From the NCBI RefSeq assembly GCF_030824455.1, contig NZ_JAVBXR010000118.1, forward strand, positions 1 through 64,000: DNA of 64,000 nucleotides, in the 5' to 3' direction. Each line of letters starts with the position of its first letter. The first letter of the stretch is position 1. Origin of the DNA: Desulfobulbus sp. (GTDB lineage: Bacteria; Desulfobacterota; Desulfobulbia; Desulfobulbales; Desulfobulbaceae). Both the position numbers and the translations under genes were made by a program. This document shows positions 8,090 to 16,833 of this stretch, in pieces. The notes under the pieces are model-generated. The model made no database searches, had not been told where the DNA came from, and saw nothing but the letters and a program-made list of their open reading frames with translations.

Positions 8090-11059
8090 ATGAAAATCCG
8101 TCTGATCCTACTCTCCATTGTCGGTGTTGCGGCATACATCGTGCTCGCCAACTTTAACAGCAAGATGATCAAGGAGGCCTCGGCGCCCGAGGAACACCGC
8201 CAGGCGGCGGCCTCGCAACCGCATCCGGCCGCCCCCACCGCCGTCGCCAAACCGGAGCCGGCGCACGTTGCCCCAGCCCCACAGCCGAAACCGGTTGCCG
8301 CTCCGGCCAAACCCGCTCAGGAGCCGCCGGCAGGCAAACAGCCTGAAGCCGCCAAGGAATCGACTCCGGAACCGGCCCCGGTGCAGTTGACGGTGCAGCC
8401 GCAGGCTGCCAATACGGATGAATTGCTGGCGCTACAGGCGGAAATAGCGCGCCGGGATCAACAGATTCGCCAGTTGCTCGAGGCCCAGGAATCCCTTGCC
8501 GGCAAGTACCAGCAGATGCTGGCCCAGAGCGAGTCGGGTTCGACAGACGCCGCCGCCAAAGCTCAGGCCTTGCAGGAGAGCGGCGAACAACTGGAGGCGC
8601 TGAACGCCGACAAAGCGCGTCTGGCCGACGAACTGGCCGCCGCGCGCACCGCCATGGCCCAACTCAACCAGGCCCTAGCCCAATTGAAGGCTGGCGAGAG
8701 CGAAAACCAACAGCTCCTCAAGGAAAAGGAGGCCCTGCTGGCAACCGCGCAACAGCAGGTCCGGGAACGACTTGCCGAGACCGAGACGCTGAAAACGCAG
8801 TTGGATGAAGCCGCAGGACGGCTGCAGGCCGCCAAGGCCGAGCAGGACAAGGCCCAGCAATTCATCGAGCAAAAAGAGGCCCTGGTGCAGAGCCTGCAGC
8901 AACAGGTTCAGGAGCAAGGCGGCGCAACCGACAAACTCAAAGCGCAGTTGCTTGAAAACGATAACCAACTGCAAATCGCCAAGGCCGAGCAAGACAAGGC
9001 CCAGCAATTCATCAAGGAAAAAGAGGCCCTGGTGCAGAGCCTGCAGCAACAGATTCAGGAGCAAGGCAACGCAACCGACAAACTCAAGGCGCAGTTGCTT
9101 GAAAACAACAACCAACTGCAAACCGCCAAGGCTGAACTGGCTGGCGCGCAGAGCAAGGCCGACGCTCTGACTCAGGCGGCGCTGGAAAAAGAACAGCAGG
9201 TCGCTGCCCTGGAAGCGCAGAAAAAAGCCCAGGAAACAGCCCTGCAGGAAAAATCTGCCGCCCTCAACGACGCCATCCACACCATTCAGGCGCTCAAACA
9301 GGAGGTGGCGGCGCTGCCCCAGGCCGTGGCCACGGTGCAAAATCTGTTGGATGAACGCAACAAGGAGTTCGAGCAACTCAAAAATGAGTCGACCGCCCGC
9401 ATTGAGGAGTTGACCAAGCAGGCCGCTGATCTGGGCAAGGCCGACGAGCAATCCGCCCAGGCCCTGAACGCCGCGAAGAGCGAGGCGGCCGCAGCCCAGC
9501 AAAAGGTTGCGGAGCTTGAGGCTGCGCAGGCGCCGCTCCAGGCGGCCTTGGCTGAAGCCGAGAACAAACTGGCGGCCGCCTTGGAAAGCAAGAACACGCT
9601 GCAGAATCAGCTCAACGACAAGGAGGCTGCGGTCAGCGGTTCGCAGGCCCAGTTGAACGAACTCAGCGCCAAGGTTGCCGCGCTCAACGATGAAAAGCTC
9701 GGACTTGCGAGCCAGTTGGAAGCCATGCAGACGGATCAGAAAAGCCTGCTGGCCGTCAAGGCCTCCTTTGACGAGCAGGCGGCGGCCCTCGCCGCAGCCG
9801 AGGGCAAGTTGCAGGCCATGGCCGCCCTCCAGGCCAAAAACGAAGAGCTGACCAAATTTTTGGGAGAAAAGACCGCCGCCCTGGCCGAGGCCGCCAAGCA
9901 AGCCGAAGCATTGACCGCGCTGCAGACCAAATTCAACGAAGTGTCCGCGCAGGCCGACGCCGGCGCCGCCGCAGGCAAACAGCTGGAAACCGAGAAATCT
10001 GATCTGGCCGGCCAGTTGGCTGCAGCCCAGGCCCAGGTGCAAGAGATCGACGGGTTGAAGAAAGCCCTGGATGAAAAGAGCAACGCCCTGGCGCTGACCG
10101 AGTCCAAGATCAAGGAGCTGGCCGGCGTTGGCGCGCAGATGGCCGCTTTGGAAGCGAAACTGACCGAAACCCAGACCGCCAAGCAGGCGCTTGAGCAACG
10201 GGCGACAACCACCGAGGCCTCCTTGAAAAGCCAGGCCGAGTCGCTGGCCGCAGCCAACGGCAAGCTCAAGGGCCTGGAGAGCGAACTCGCCGCCGCCAAA
10301 AATCAGGTTAAGGAGCTGATGGACAAAAACCATCTGCAGCAGCAACAGGACCTCATCCCTAACCTTAACCAGCAGATCGCCACCCTGCGCGATCAGGTCG
10401 CTCAGATGGAGACCGCCTCAAGTCTGACGGAAAAGAGCGCGGCCGAGGCAGCCGCAGCGGCCAAAACCCTGCAGGCGGAAAAAGAGGCGCTGCAGCAGGC
10501 GCTCAACGCCAGCCAAACCACCGCCAGCGACCTGCAGAAACAACTGGAGCAGGCTAAGCCGCAGCAGCCCGCAGCGCCGACCCAGCCGACGGCCGCAGCC
10601 CCAACCGCTGCTGCCCCGGCGCCTGCTGATCACGACAAGGACGGCGTTGCCGACGCGATGGATCTCTGCGCCAACTCCGCAGCCGGCAGCTCGGTCAACG
10701 GCTTGGGATGCCCGGCGGGCAAAGGGATCATCCTTGAGGGGGTCAATTTCAAATCCGGCACGGCCGTGCTCGCGCCGGAATCGCAGAAAAAACTCGACGC
10801 CGTCGCCGCTGCCCTGGCCCAGGCGCCGCTGCTGAATATTGAAGTGGCCGGCTACACCGATGCCGCCGGCGACCCTCAACGCAATCTGGAACTGAGCGCC
10901 CAGCGTTCCCAGGCCGTGGTCAAATACCTGAGCGGCAAAGGGGTGACCAGCACGCTTACCGCCAAAGGCTATGGCAAAGAAAATCCCATTGCCGACAACG
11001 CCACCGCAGCCGGCAAACAAAAGAACCGCAGGGTGGAGTTGCACCCGCTGGCGCCGTAA
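8090..11059 (+). CDS. Long coiled-coil OmpA-family envelope protein
   Basis: A 989-residue protein that probably links the inner membrane region to peptidoglycan. It has a hydrophobic N-terminal anchor or signal (about residues 3-22), a Pro/Ala-rich spacer to about 100, then roughly 700 residues of Ala/Glu/Gln/Lys-rich coiled coil. A calcium-binding thrombospondin type 3-like motif (DHDKDGVADAMDLC) starts at residue 847. A C-terminal OmpA domain follows (about 880-985), with GYTDAAGDPQRNLELS and NRRVELH typical of peptidoglycan binding. A 49-residue tandem duplication lies at 248-345. The gene is monocistronic, with a strong terminator downstream. The long Ala-rich coil makes homology calls in that part unreliable. 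Confidence 0.85.
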   Translation: MKIRLILLSIVGVAAYIVLANFNSKMIKEASAPEEHRQAAASQPHPAAPTAVAKPEPAHVAPAPQPKPVAAPAKPAQEPPAGKQPEAAKESTPEPAPVQLTVQPQAANTDELLALQAEIARRDQQIRQLLEAQESLAGKYQQMLAQSESGSTDAAAKAQALQESGEQLEALNADKARLADELAAARTAMAQLNQALAQLKAGESENQQLLKEKEALLATAQQQVRERLAETETLKTQLDEAAGRLQAAKAEQDKAQQFIEQKEALVQSLQQQVQEQGGATDKLKAQLLENDNQLQIAKAEQDKAQQFIKEKEALVQSLQQQIQEQGNATDKLKAQLLENNNQLQTAKAELAGAQSKADALTQAALEKEQQVAALEAQKKAQETALQEKSAALNDAIHTIQALKQEVAALPQAVATVQNLLDERNKEFEQLKNESTARIEELTKQAADLGKADEQSAQALNAAKSEAAAAQQKVAELEAAQAPLQAALAEAENKLAAALESKNTLQNQLNDKEAAVSGSQAQLNELSAKVAALNDEKLGLASQLEAMQTDQKSLLAVKASFDEQAAALAAAEGKLQAMAALQAKNEELTKFLGEKTAALAEAAKQAEALTALQTKFNEVSAQADAGAAAGKQLETEKSDLAGQLAAAQAQVQEIDGLKKALDEKSNALALTESKIKELAGVGAQMAALEAKLTETQTAKQALEQRATTTEASLKSQAESLAAANGKLKGLESELAAAKNQVKELMDKNHLQQQQDLIPNLNQQIATLRDQVAQMETASSLTEKSAAEAAAAAKTLQAEKEALQQALNASQTTASDLQKQLEQAKPQQPAAPTQPTAAAPTAAAPAPADHDKDGVADAMDLCANSAAGSSVNGLGCPAGKGIILEGVNFKSGTAVLAPESQKKLDAVAAALAQAPLLNIEVAGYTDAAGDPQRNLELSAQRSQAVVKYLSGKGVTSTLTAKGYGKENPIADNATAAGKQKNRRVELHPLAP
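8831..9124 (+). repeat. In-frame 147-bp tandem duplication
   Basis: Two consecutive 147-base units (8831-8977 and 8978-9124) are nearly identical and in frame within the coiled-coil OmpA gene. They encode two 49-residue units containing EQDKAQQFI, EALVQSLQQQ and TDKLKAQLLEN. 49 residues is exactly seven heptads, so the duplication preserves coiled-coil register. The high identity suggests a recent duplication. Confidence 0.9.
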
Positions 11060-11120
11060 GCCGCGCGCCCATTGTCGCAATTACGGCAATTACGGCCGAC
11101 ACACCAAACAAACAAAAAGC

Positions 11121-11151
11121 CCCGCACTTGCAGAAGTGCGGGTTTTTTTTT
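11121..11151 (+). terminator. Intrinsic terminator after the OmpA-family gene
   Basis: A perfect 9-bp stem (CCCGCACTT/AAGTGCGGG) with a GCAG loop is followed by nine T. The complementary strand also has a short T tract (five T) after the hairpin, so it may terminate the convergent DUF445 operon too. Confidence 0.92.
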
Positions 11152-11228
11152 ATGGTCGAGCCCTTCGATGGAAAACATTGACGGCAACCGCTCAGTACAG
11201 CGGCGCCGTCCCAACCGCGCTTTGTCGG

Positions 11229-12833
11229 TTACATAAATTCGACCAGCACCAGGTTGATCAAGCCCAGGAAAAAACCCAGGATCGCGCCGAACAGGTTGAT
11301 ATATTTAAACTGTTCCTCCATGATCGACAGCAACAGCCGCTCCAGTTGCAGCAAATCAAGGGAATTGACTTTATCGGTCACCATCCGTTTGAGGTTGAGG
11401 GAATCGACCACCCCCGGCACCTCCTGCAGCAACATCCGGTTGGCGGCGAGAACGATGGAGTCGTTGACGGCGCGCCGAATGCCGTGGGGCACGAGGTTGT
11501 ACAACATACCAATGGGACGGGCCAGCAGGGCGTCGACCATGGACTTGAGCAAGTCGTTGACCAGCCGTTCAGTCTTGCCCGACCGGAACAGGGCGATGCA
11601 CTCGCCCACCAGGGTCTCCCGAATCTTGGCGCCGTTGTCGCCTGGGAAAAACTGCCGACCCAGATCGCCCAGCGACCGGCGACCGCCGTCCAGCAGATCC
11701 TCCATGCCGACATGGAGCAGGGCGCTCATGCCGATGCGGGTCCCCTCGCTCCTGAAGACCGCCAGCAACTGAACCGCGCAATCGCGGCAAATCGAATCCA
11801 GCCGCGCCTCGTCGACCCCGGCCAACAGCTCCGAGAGCGGCTTGTGGAGCAGACCGTCGACGCTCTCCACCAGCACCGCCGTCATTCGGCTCTGCACCTC
11901 GGGATTGCTCAGCCAGGCCGCCAGATCCTCTTCCTTTTCCTCCAGATAGGCAACCACCTTCTGCTCTAAGGTGTCGCGCTCGAGAAAGCCGCGGGCCATG
12001 GCCCCCACTGGGCCCATCGAATCAAGGAAGTGATCGACCCCGCCTAAAATGCCTTTGACCACCTGGGCGCGCAAGGTCGGTTCGGCCAACTGCGCCCCCA
12101 ACCCTTGCAACAGCGAAGCGCCATGATCGCGAATCAGCCCCCTGACCAGGTCCGCCAACTGCACCGGCGCCAGATCGCCGAGCGTGCGCCCCTTGGCTGC
12201 GGATTGTCGCAGGCTGGCGGCGAGATAGTCGCCCAGCCAAGCCTCGGTTTGACTGCTCTGCAGTAGGTCCCGCAGCACTTCATCGACAAAGAGGTAGACT
12301 TCCCGGCGGTTTTCCGGGGCCAGCAGGGTGTTGAGCTCCCGATCCGCCAGGGCCTCAAGGCGGCTGTCGATCGAGGCGGTCAGCTTCGCCTCAAAGGCGT
12401 CGCTGGCCAGGTAGCGGTTGACGCCGTCGCCCAACTGGTATTTCAAAGTGTTGACCCCGACCTTGAAATAGGCCTTGAAGCGCCGGGGAACGACCGTTGG
12501 CAGGGAGCCGAGATCCTGTTTAAGGAACTCCTGAACCTTGCGGTCGACCAGGGCGGCCATGTGTTCCTGAAACGGCTCTTCGGAGATGGCGGCGCCGATG
12601 TCCTTGCTGGTCAGGAGATGACGCCCCACCATTTCGCCAATGTTCTCGGCCAGGGCGTGGCGCTTGGCCGGGATGACGCCGGGAGTCATGGGCACCTGGA
12701 CGCCAAACAGATGCCAGGGCTCCAGGGGGCGAAACAGCATGCGGATGGCGATCTTGTTGGTCAGATAACCGATAAAGGCGCCGATGCACGGATGAGCCAG
12801 GGCGCTGAACAGGGAAGAATCAAAGGCAAGCAC
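11229..12833 (-). CDS. DUF445 family membrane-associated protein
   Basis: A 534-residue member of DUF445 (YheB/YjiN-like), of unknown biochemical role. The N-terminal hydrophobic segment contains GAFIGYLTNKIAIRM followed by the family hallmark TPGVIPAKR. The middle is a long helical region with repeats predicted to be amphipathic. The C-terminus (YINLFGAILGFFLGLINLVLVEF) is a membrane helix, so both ends are probably membrane-anchored. The start is a GTG with weak ribosome binding. It follows gph by 24 bases on the same strand, suggesting one leftward operon. No function can be derived from the sequence. Confidence 0.88.
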   Translation of the reverse strand: MLAFDSSLFSALAHPCIGAFIGYLTNKIAIRMLFRPLEPWHLFGVQVPMTPGVIPAKRHALAENIGEMVGRHLLTSKDIGAAISEEPFQEHMAALVDRKVQEFLKQDLGSLPTVVPRRFKAYFKVGVNTLKYQLGDGVNRYLASDAFEAKLTASIDSRLEALADRELNTLLAPENRREVYLFVDEVLRDLLQSSQTEAWLGDYLAASLRQSAAKGRTLGDLAPVQLADLVRGLIRDHGASLLQGLGAQLAEPTLRAQVVKGILGGVDHFLDSMGPVGAMARGFLERDTLEQKVVAYLEEKEEDLAAWLSNPEVQSRMTAVLVESVDGLLHKPLSELLAGVDEARLDSICRDCAVQLLAVFRSEGTRIGMSALLHVGMEDLLDGGRRSLGDLGRQFFPGDNGAKIRETLVGECIALFRSGKTERLVNDLLKSMVDALLARPIGMLYNLVPHGIRRAVNDSIVLAANRMLLQEVPGVVDSLNLKRMVTDKVNSLDLLQLERLLLSIMEEQFKYINLFGAILGFFLGLINLVLVEFM

Positions 12834-12857
12834 AGTGGTTGACCTGAAGGATGAATA

Positions 12858-13517
12858 TTATGGGGAGGAAAGCAGGGACACAAGTTCTTCGGGACGGCTG
12901 ATCAGTCGCCAGGCGCCGGCTTGGCGGAGTTCGTCGGCGCCGCGAAAGCCCCACAGCACGCCGACTGCGTCCATGCCGGCAGCCACCGCGGTGCGCATGT
13001 CAACAGCGGTGTCGCCGACGTAGAGAATTTCGGCGGGCCCCAGGCCGAGCCGGGCGGCAACTTCAAACGCCCCGGCCGGATCCGGCTTTTTCGCCACGCC
13101 GGGCCGTTGCCCCAAAAGCGGATCAAAGCGCCATTGCGGCAGCAACTGCTCCACGCAGAGCCGGGTAAAGGCGTCGGGTTTGTTGGACAGGATGGAGAGC
13201 CGTAGGTTTGCTGCGATCAACTGGTCGAGCATCGCCGGGACGCCCGCATAGGGCGCGCTGCGGTCATTCCAGTTGTTGGCGTACTCGGTTTGAAAGGCCG
13301 CGACCGTGGCCGCAATGGTCTCGGGAGAACGCAGCGAGGCGGGCAGTATCCGTTCCGCCAGGACAGTGATGCCGTCGCCGACAAAATAGCGATAGGCGTC
13401 CACCGGATGCACCGGCAGCCCCTGAGCGTCGAGAACCCGGTTGGCCGCCGCGGCCAGGTCGTCCAGGGTGTCGAGCAGGGTTCCGTCCAGATCAAACAGC
13501 ACAGCCTTGTAACCCAC
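12858..13517 (-). CDS. gph: HAD-superfamily phosphoglycolate phosphatase-like hydrolase
   Basis: A 219-residue haloacid dehalogenase phosphatase. The catalytic loop FDLDGTLLDT gives nucleophile D9 and acid/base D11. Motif II is ILSNKPD, motif III the KKPDPAGAFEVA lysine, and motif IV GDTAVDM. Family members dephosphorylate 2-phosphoglycolate or other small phosphates, and the exact substrate is uncertain. I chose the GTG at 13517 because AGGAGAGG lies about 5 bases upstream and the product then begins right at the HAD motif. An ATG at 13538 would add seven residues with a poorer ribosome-binding site. DUF445 lies downstream in the same operon. Confidence 0.85.
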   Translation of the reverse strand: MGYKAVLFDLDGTLLDTLDDLAAAANRVLDAQGLPVHPVDAYRYFVGDGITVLAERILPASLRSPETIAATVAAFQTEYANNWNDRSAPYAGVPAMLDQLIAANLRLSILSNKPDAFTRLCVEQLLPQWRFDPLLGQRPGVAKKPDPAGAFEVAARLGLGPAEILYVGDTAVDMRTAVAAGMDAVGVLWGFRGADELRQAGAWRLISRPEELVSLLSSP

Positions 13518-13714
13518 AGCACCTCTCCTTTCCTTCATAATCTTGCCGAATGCCTCCGACGCCTCCGCCGCCCCACCCTGATGCGGCCGGCCAACTATAC
13601 CCAGGCGCGCCGTGAGGAGCAAACCCTTTTATGGTCGCGCCGGCCCTGAAAAAACGCGCTGCTCCAGCCAGAGCCGGCTTTTCTCATATACAAGCAGGCA
13701 AGAACGCTATAGAC

Positions 13715-13743
13715 TTGAAAAAATGAATCTTTTAAAATATATA
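13715..13743 (+). promoter_or_regulatory. Sigma-70-type promoter upstream of ftsE
   Basis: TTGAAA, a 17-base spacer, and TATATA lie in a conspicuous AT-rich island within a 317-base gap (13518-13834) between gph and ftsE. It ends 91 bases before the ftsE start. The rest of that gap shows no gene. Confidence 0.65.
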
Positions 13744-13834
13744 CCTATGCTGGCAGCTGCTCCGACGCCAAGCCCCGGCGCCGCGTGCGGTCCAACCGCC
13801 CAACTCTTTCTTTCTCCACTGCAACAACGAGCCC

Positions 13835-14584
13835 ATGAGCATGGACACCTCTCCACCCGAAGCGATGATCGACCTGATCAAGGTCAGCAAGATCTATCCC
13901 CCCGAAGTGCAGGCGATCACTGACATCTCCCTGACGGTCAACCGGGGTGAGCTCCTTTTTCTCACCGGCATGAGCGGCGCCGGCAAGACCACCCTGCTCC
14001 GTCTGATCAGCCGGATGGAAAAACCGAGCAAGGGGATGATCGACGTGGCAGGCATGGACGTGGCCAAGTTGCCGCAGTGCAAGATCCATCTGCTCCGACG
14101 CAAGATCGGCATGGCCTACCAGGATTTCAAGCTCCTGCCCGAGCGGACCGTGGCCGACAACATCGCCATTGCCATGGAGGTTGTCTATCGGCCCAAATCC
14201 TCGATTGAAAAACGGACCCGCGACCTGCTGGAGCAACTCAATCTGACCCAAAAATACACCGCCCGCGCCGGCGAACTGTCCCGGGGCGAACAGCAGCGGG
14301 TCGCCATTGCCCGGGCCGTGGCCAACTGGCCGGAGATCATCCTCGCCGACGAGCCGACCGGCAACCTCGACGCCGACACCACCGCCAGGGTCATGGACCT
14401 CCTGCACCGGCACAACCGCAAAGGCGCCACCATCCTTATCGCCACCCACGACAAGACCCTGTATCAGCAGGACACCCACCGGGTGATTGAACTGAGCTTC
14501 GGTCGCATGCGCGCGCCGCAGGCCGAAATGCCGGACGCCGACGACGCATACGGCGAATTCATCCCCCCTGTTTCCGAGGTCTGA
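13835..14584 (+). CDS. ftsE: Cell-division ATP-binding protein FtsE
   Basis: ATPase of the FtsEX complex, which couples divisome assembly to periplasmic peptidoglycan hydrolysis. The 249-residue product has Walker A GMSGAGKTT (45-53), the ABC signature LSRGEQQRVAIARA, Walker B ILADEPTGNLD and the H-loop THD. It is slightly longer than the 222-residue E. coli protein because of an N-terminal leader and a C-terminal acidic tail. In-frame ATGs at 13841 and 13865 are possible starts; the last would match the usual MIxLxxVSKxY opening. ftsX begins 3 bases after the stop, so the two are one operon. Confidence 0.95.
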   Translation: MSMDTSPPEAMIDLIKVSKIYPPEVQAITDISLTVNRGELLFLTGMSGAGKTTLLRLISRMEKPSKGMIDVAGMDVAKLPQCKIHLLRRKIGMAYQDFKLLPERTVADNIAIAMEVVYRPKSSIEKRTRDLLEQLNLTQKYTARAGELSRGEQQRVAIARAVANWPEIILADEPTGNLDADTTARVMDLLHRHNRKGATILIATHDKTLYQQDTHRVIELSFGRMRAPQAEMPDADDAYGEFIPPVSEV

Positions 14585-14587
14585 CCG

Positions 14588-15475
14588 ATGCGTTTTTTCA
14601 CCGTGATGCTCCGCCACACCTGCCGCAACATGCTGCTGACCTGGAAATCGCAGGGCATGACCCTGTTCACCGTTTCCCTGTCGGTGCTGATCTTCTCCTT
14701 TTTCTACCTGATCTACGCCAACGCCCTCCACCTCGGCGCGGCGCTGGACGACGACCTGCGCCTGATTGTGTACCTCGACGAGGAACCGCCGCCGCCGATG
14801 CAGGAGGAGTACCGGCGCAAGATCCTCAAGTTCGACCAGGTTGAACGGATCGAATTTGTCGACAGCGCCCAGGCCTTCAAACGCTTTGAACAGCAACTGG
14901 GCGACAACCGCGACGTGCTGGGCGGCGTGCCCGCCGATTTCCTGCCGCCCTCGATCGAAGTCTATCCGATCCGATCCATGGACAGCCTGTCGCGAATCAA
15001 ACGGTTTTCCGACTACCTGCAAACACTGCCGGGCGTGCTCAAGGTGCAATACGGCAAGGAGTGGATCGAACGTTTTTATTCCTTCATCCAGCTGATGCGG
15101 GTGGTGATCATCCTCTCCGGCTCGCTGCTGATCATGACCACCACCTTCATGGTCGCCCACACCATCCGCCTGACCCTGCTGTCGCGGCAGCAGGAATTGG
15201 AACTGTTGCGCCTGGTGGGCGCCACCAACAACTACATCCGCACTCCTTTTCTGCTTGAGGGCGCGCTCCAGGGATTGCTGGGCGCGGGCAGCGGCATGGC
15301 CGCCCTGCTGCTGCTGTTCAACTGGATCAAGCTGCAGTTCGCCGGCCCGGCAACCAGCAGCCTGCTGCCGTTTACCTTCTTCTCCTGGCCGGTGGTGCTC
15401 CTGATCGTCGGTTTGGCCACCCTGCTCTGCGTGATCGGCAGTTTTTCGGCCATCAGAAGGTTTCTTCAACTCTAA
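14588..15475 (+). CDS. ftsX: Cell-division permease-like protein FtsX
   Basis: Membrane partner of FtsE. In this 295-residue protein the first membrane helix (FTVSLSVLIFSFFYLIYA) is followed by a periplasmic domain of about 130 residues (LRLIVYLDEEPPPPMQ onward). That domain normally binds the hydrolase activator. Three further helices lie toward the C-terminus, with the FtsX signature RLTLLSRQQELELLRLVGA between the second and third. The order ftsE-ftsX-envC-like is the expected functional unit. Confidence 0.94.
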   Translation: MRFFTVMLRHTCRNMLLTWKSQGMTLFTVSLSVLIFSFFYLIYANALHLGAALDDDLRLIVYLDEEPPPPMQEEYRRKILKFDQVERIEFVDSAQAFKRFEQQLGDNRDVLGGVPADFLPPSIEVYPIRSMDSLSRIKRFSDYLQTLPGVLKVQYGKEWIERFYSFIQLMRVVIILSGSLLIMTTTFMVAHTIRLTLLSRQQELELLRLVGATNNYIRTPFLLEGALQGLLGAGSGMAALLLLFNWIKLQFAGPATSSLLPFTFFSWPVVLLIVGLATLLCVIGSFSAIRRFLQL

Positions 15476-15483
15476 ACCCTGCC

Positions 15484-16641
15484 ATGAACCTGCCTGCCGT
15501 CGCCTTAATCCTCCTGCTCCCTCTGCTGACGCCCTATTCCTGCCCCGCGGAACCGGCGGAGAGCTCACAGATGAGTTCCGTCACCATCGGCAAGCTCCAA
15601 TTTGGCATCAAAAATCAGGAACGGTTGGTGGATCAAAGCACCCAGGAGGAACATTCCCTGCTGGACCAACTGCAACAGTTGGACGACAACATTGCCGCGC
15701 ACCAAGGAAAAATTGACGTGCTCAAGGGAAAAATTCAGGCCCAGGAGCAGATCATTGCGGCCAAAGACCAGGAACTGGCGAACATTGCCAAAAAAAACGA
15801 GGCGCTGCGCCAGCACTTGGTCAAACGACTCAAGGCCTTTTACGTCATGGGCAAGACCGGTTTTCTCAACGTCACCTTTTCCGGCAAAACCCTGCCCGAT
15901 CTCGTCCTGACTCAGGAGGCCTTTCACTCGCTGGTTTCCTACGATCAAGCGCTCTTCAAAGCCTACCGGGAAAGCGTCGAGGCAATCGAACGGATCAGGC
16001 AGGCCGATCAACTGGAGAAATCGGTGCTGGAAAATTTCCTGGCCGACGCCGCCAGAGAGAGCGAGGCGCTCAAACAGGCGGCCGACGAAAAAAACAGCCT
16101 CCTGAAACAGGTGCAGACGCAGAAAGGGCTGTACACGCAGGCCCTGAAAGAAATGCGCAAAGCAGAAGACAAACTGACGGCGGCCCTGAGCTCGGCCAGC
16201 GGCGCTCAGTCGACCCAGGAACGAGGATTTGCGCTGGCCAAGGGCAAGCTGCCGCCGCCGGTCTGGGGCGAGGTGACCAGCCGGTTCCACGATCCCGCAG
16301 GCGACGACGACCCGGCCCTGACCAACGGCCTCTCGATCAAAACCCAAGAACGGGCCGACGTGTACGCCGTGTACGGTGGGACGGTCCTCTTTGCCGGTTC
16401 CATGCGCGGTTACGGCAAGCTGGTCATCATTGAACACGACCGCCAATACCACACAGTCACCGCCCGGTTGGGCGAAATCGCGGTGCGCGAGGGCGACGTG
16501 GTCAAACAGGGGCAGGTGATCGGCGGGACCGGAGAAACAGCCGCGCTGTTCGGACGCGGCCTCTATTTTGAAATCCGCAGCGGCGCCCAGGCCGAAGATC
16601 CCCTCCGCTGGTTGCAGTCGGGGTCGCTCGTCCTGCCCTGA
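15484..16641 (+). CDS. EnvC-like murein hydrolase activator with degenerate LytM domain
   Basis: A 385-residue periplasmic protein. It has a signal peptide (about 1-22), two coiled-coil segments (about 30-120 and 160-240), and a C-terminal M23/LytM fold (about 255-380). The metal ligands of active M23 peptidases are not preserved: the HxxxD position reads NGLSIKT, the HxH position reads YHTVTAR, and the usual HFEIR reads YFEIR. Loss of these ligands is the hallmark of EnvC/NlpD-type activators that switch on amidases instead of cutting peptidoglycan. It starts 8 bases after ftsX, so it is the probable partner of FtsX's periplasmic loop. No amidase gene is nearby. Confidence 0.88.
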   Translation: MNLPAVALILLLPLLTPYSCPAEPAESSQMSSVTIGKLQFGIKNQERLVDQSTQEEHSLLDQLQQLDDNIAAHQGKIDVLKGKIQAQEQIIAAKDQELANIAKKNEALRQHLVKRLKAFYVMGKTGFLNVTFSGKTLPDLVLTQEAFHSLVSYDQALFKAYRESVEAIERIRQADQLEKSVLENFLADAARESEALKQAADEKNSLLKQVQTQKGLYTQALKEMRKAEDKLTAALSSASGAQSTQERGFALAKGKLPPPVWGEVTSRFHDPAGDDDPALTNGLSIKTQERADVYAVYGGTVLFAGSMRGYGKLVIIEHDRQYHTVTARLGEIAVREGDVVKQGQVIGGTGETAALFGRGLYFEIRSGAQAEDPLRWLQSGSLVLP

Positions 16642-16833
16642 TCGGTCCCGCCCGATCCCGCTGTTTTTCCGGCCCAGCGCGAATAACCGTTGCCGCCCCC
16701 ATAAAATCCCGTTAAGTTGTGGAAACAAGTGGAGTTCGAGCCCCCCGCCCGTCGTGACCCGGCTGCCGCTTGCCGTGTTTTCCTTCTCCCAGGGACCCTC
16801 TTCATCTCATCTTCCCGGTTTTGCGACAGCCAC

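Noticed and set aside
8675-10345. 556-codon minus-strand frame opposite the coiled-coil OmpA gene
   Set aside because: It is a mirror of Ala/Gln/Glu-rich codons, composed of Leu/Gly/Gln runs, with no family motif. The plus-strand gene has clear OmpA and TSP3-like motifs.
13745-15568. 607-codon minus-strand frame opposite ftsE-ftsX
   Set aside because: Low-complexity His/Gln/Gly composition typical of an antisense frame in high-GC DNA; ftsE and ftsX are unmistakable on the other strand.
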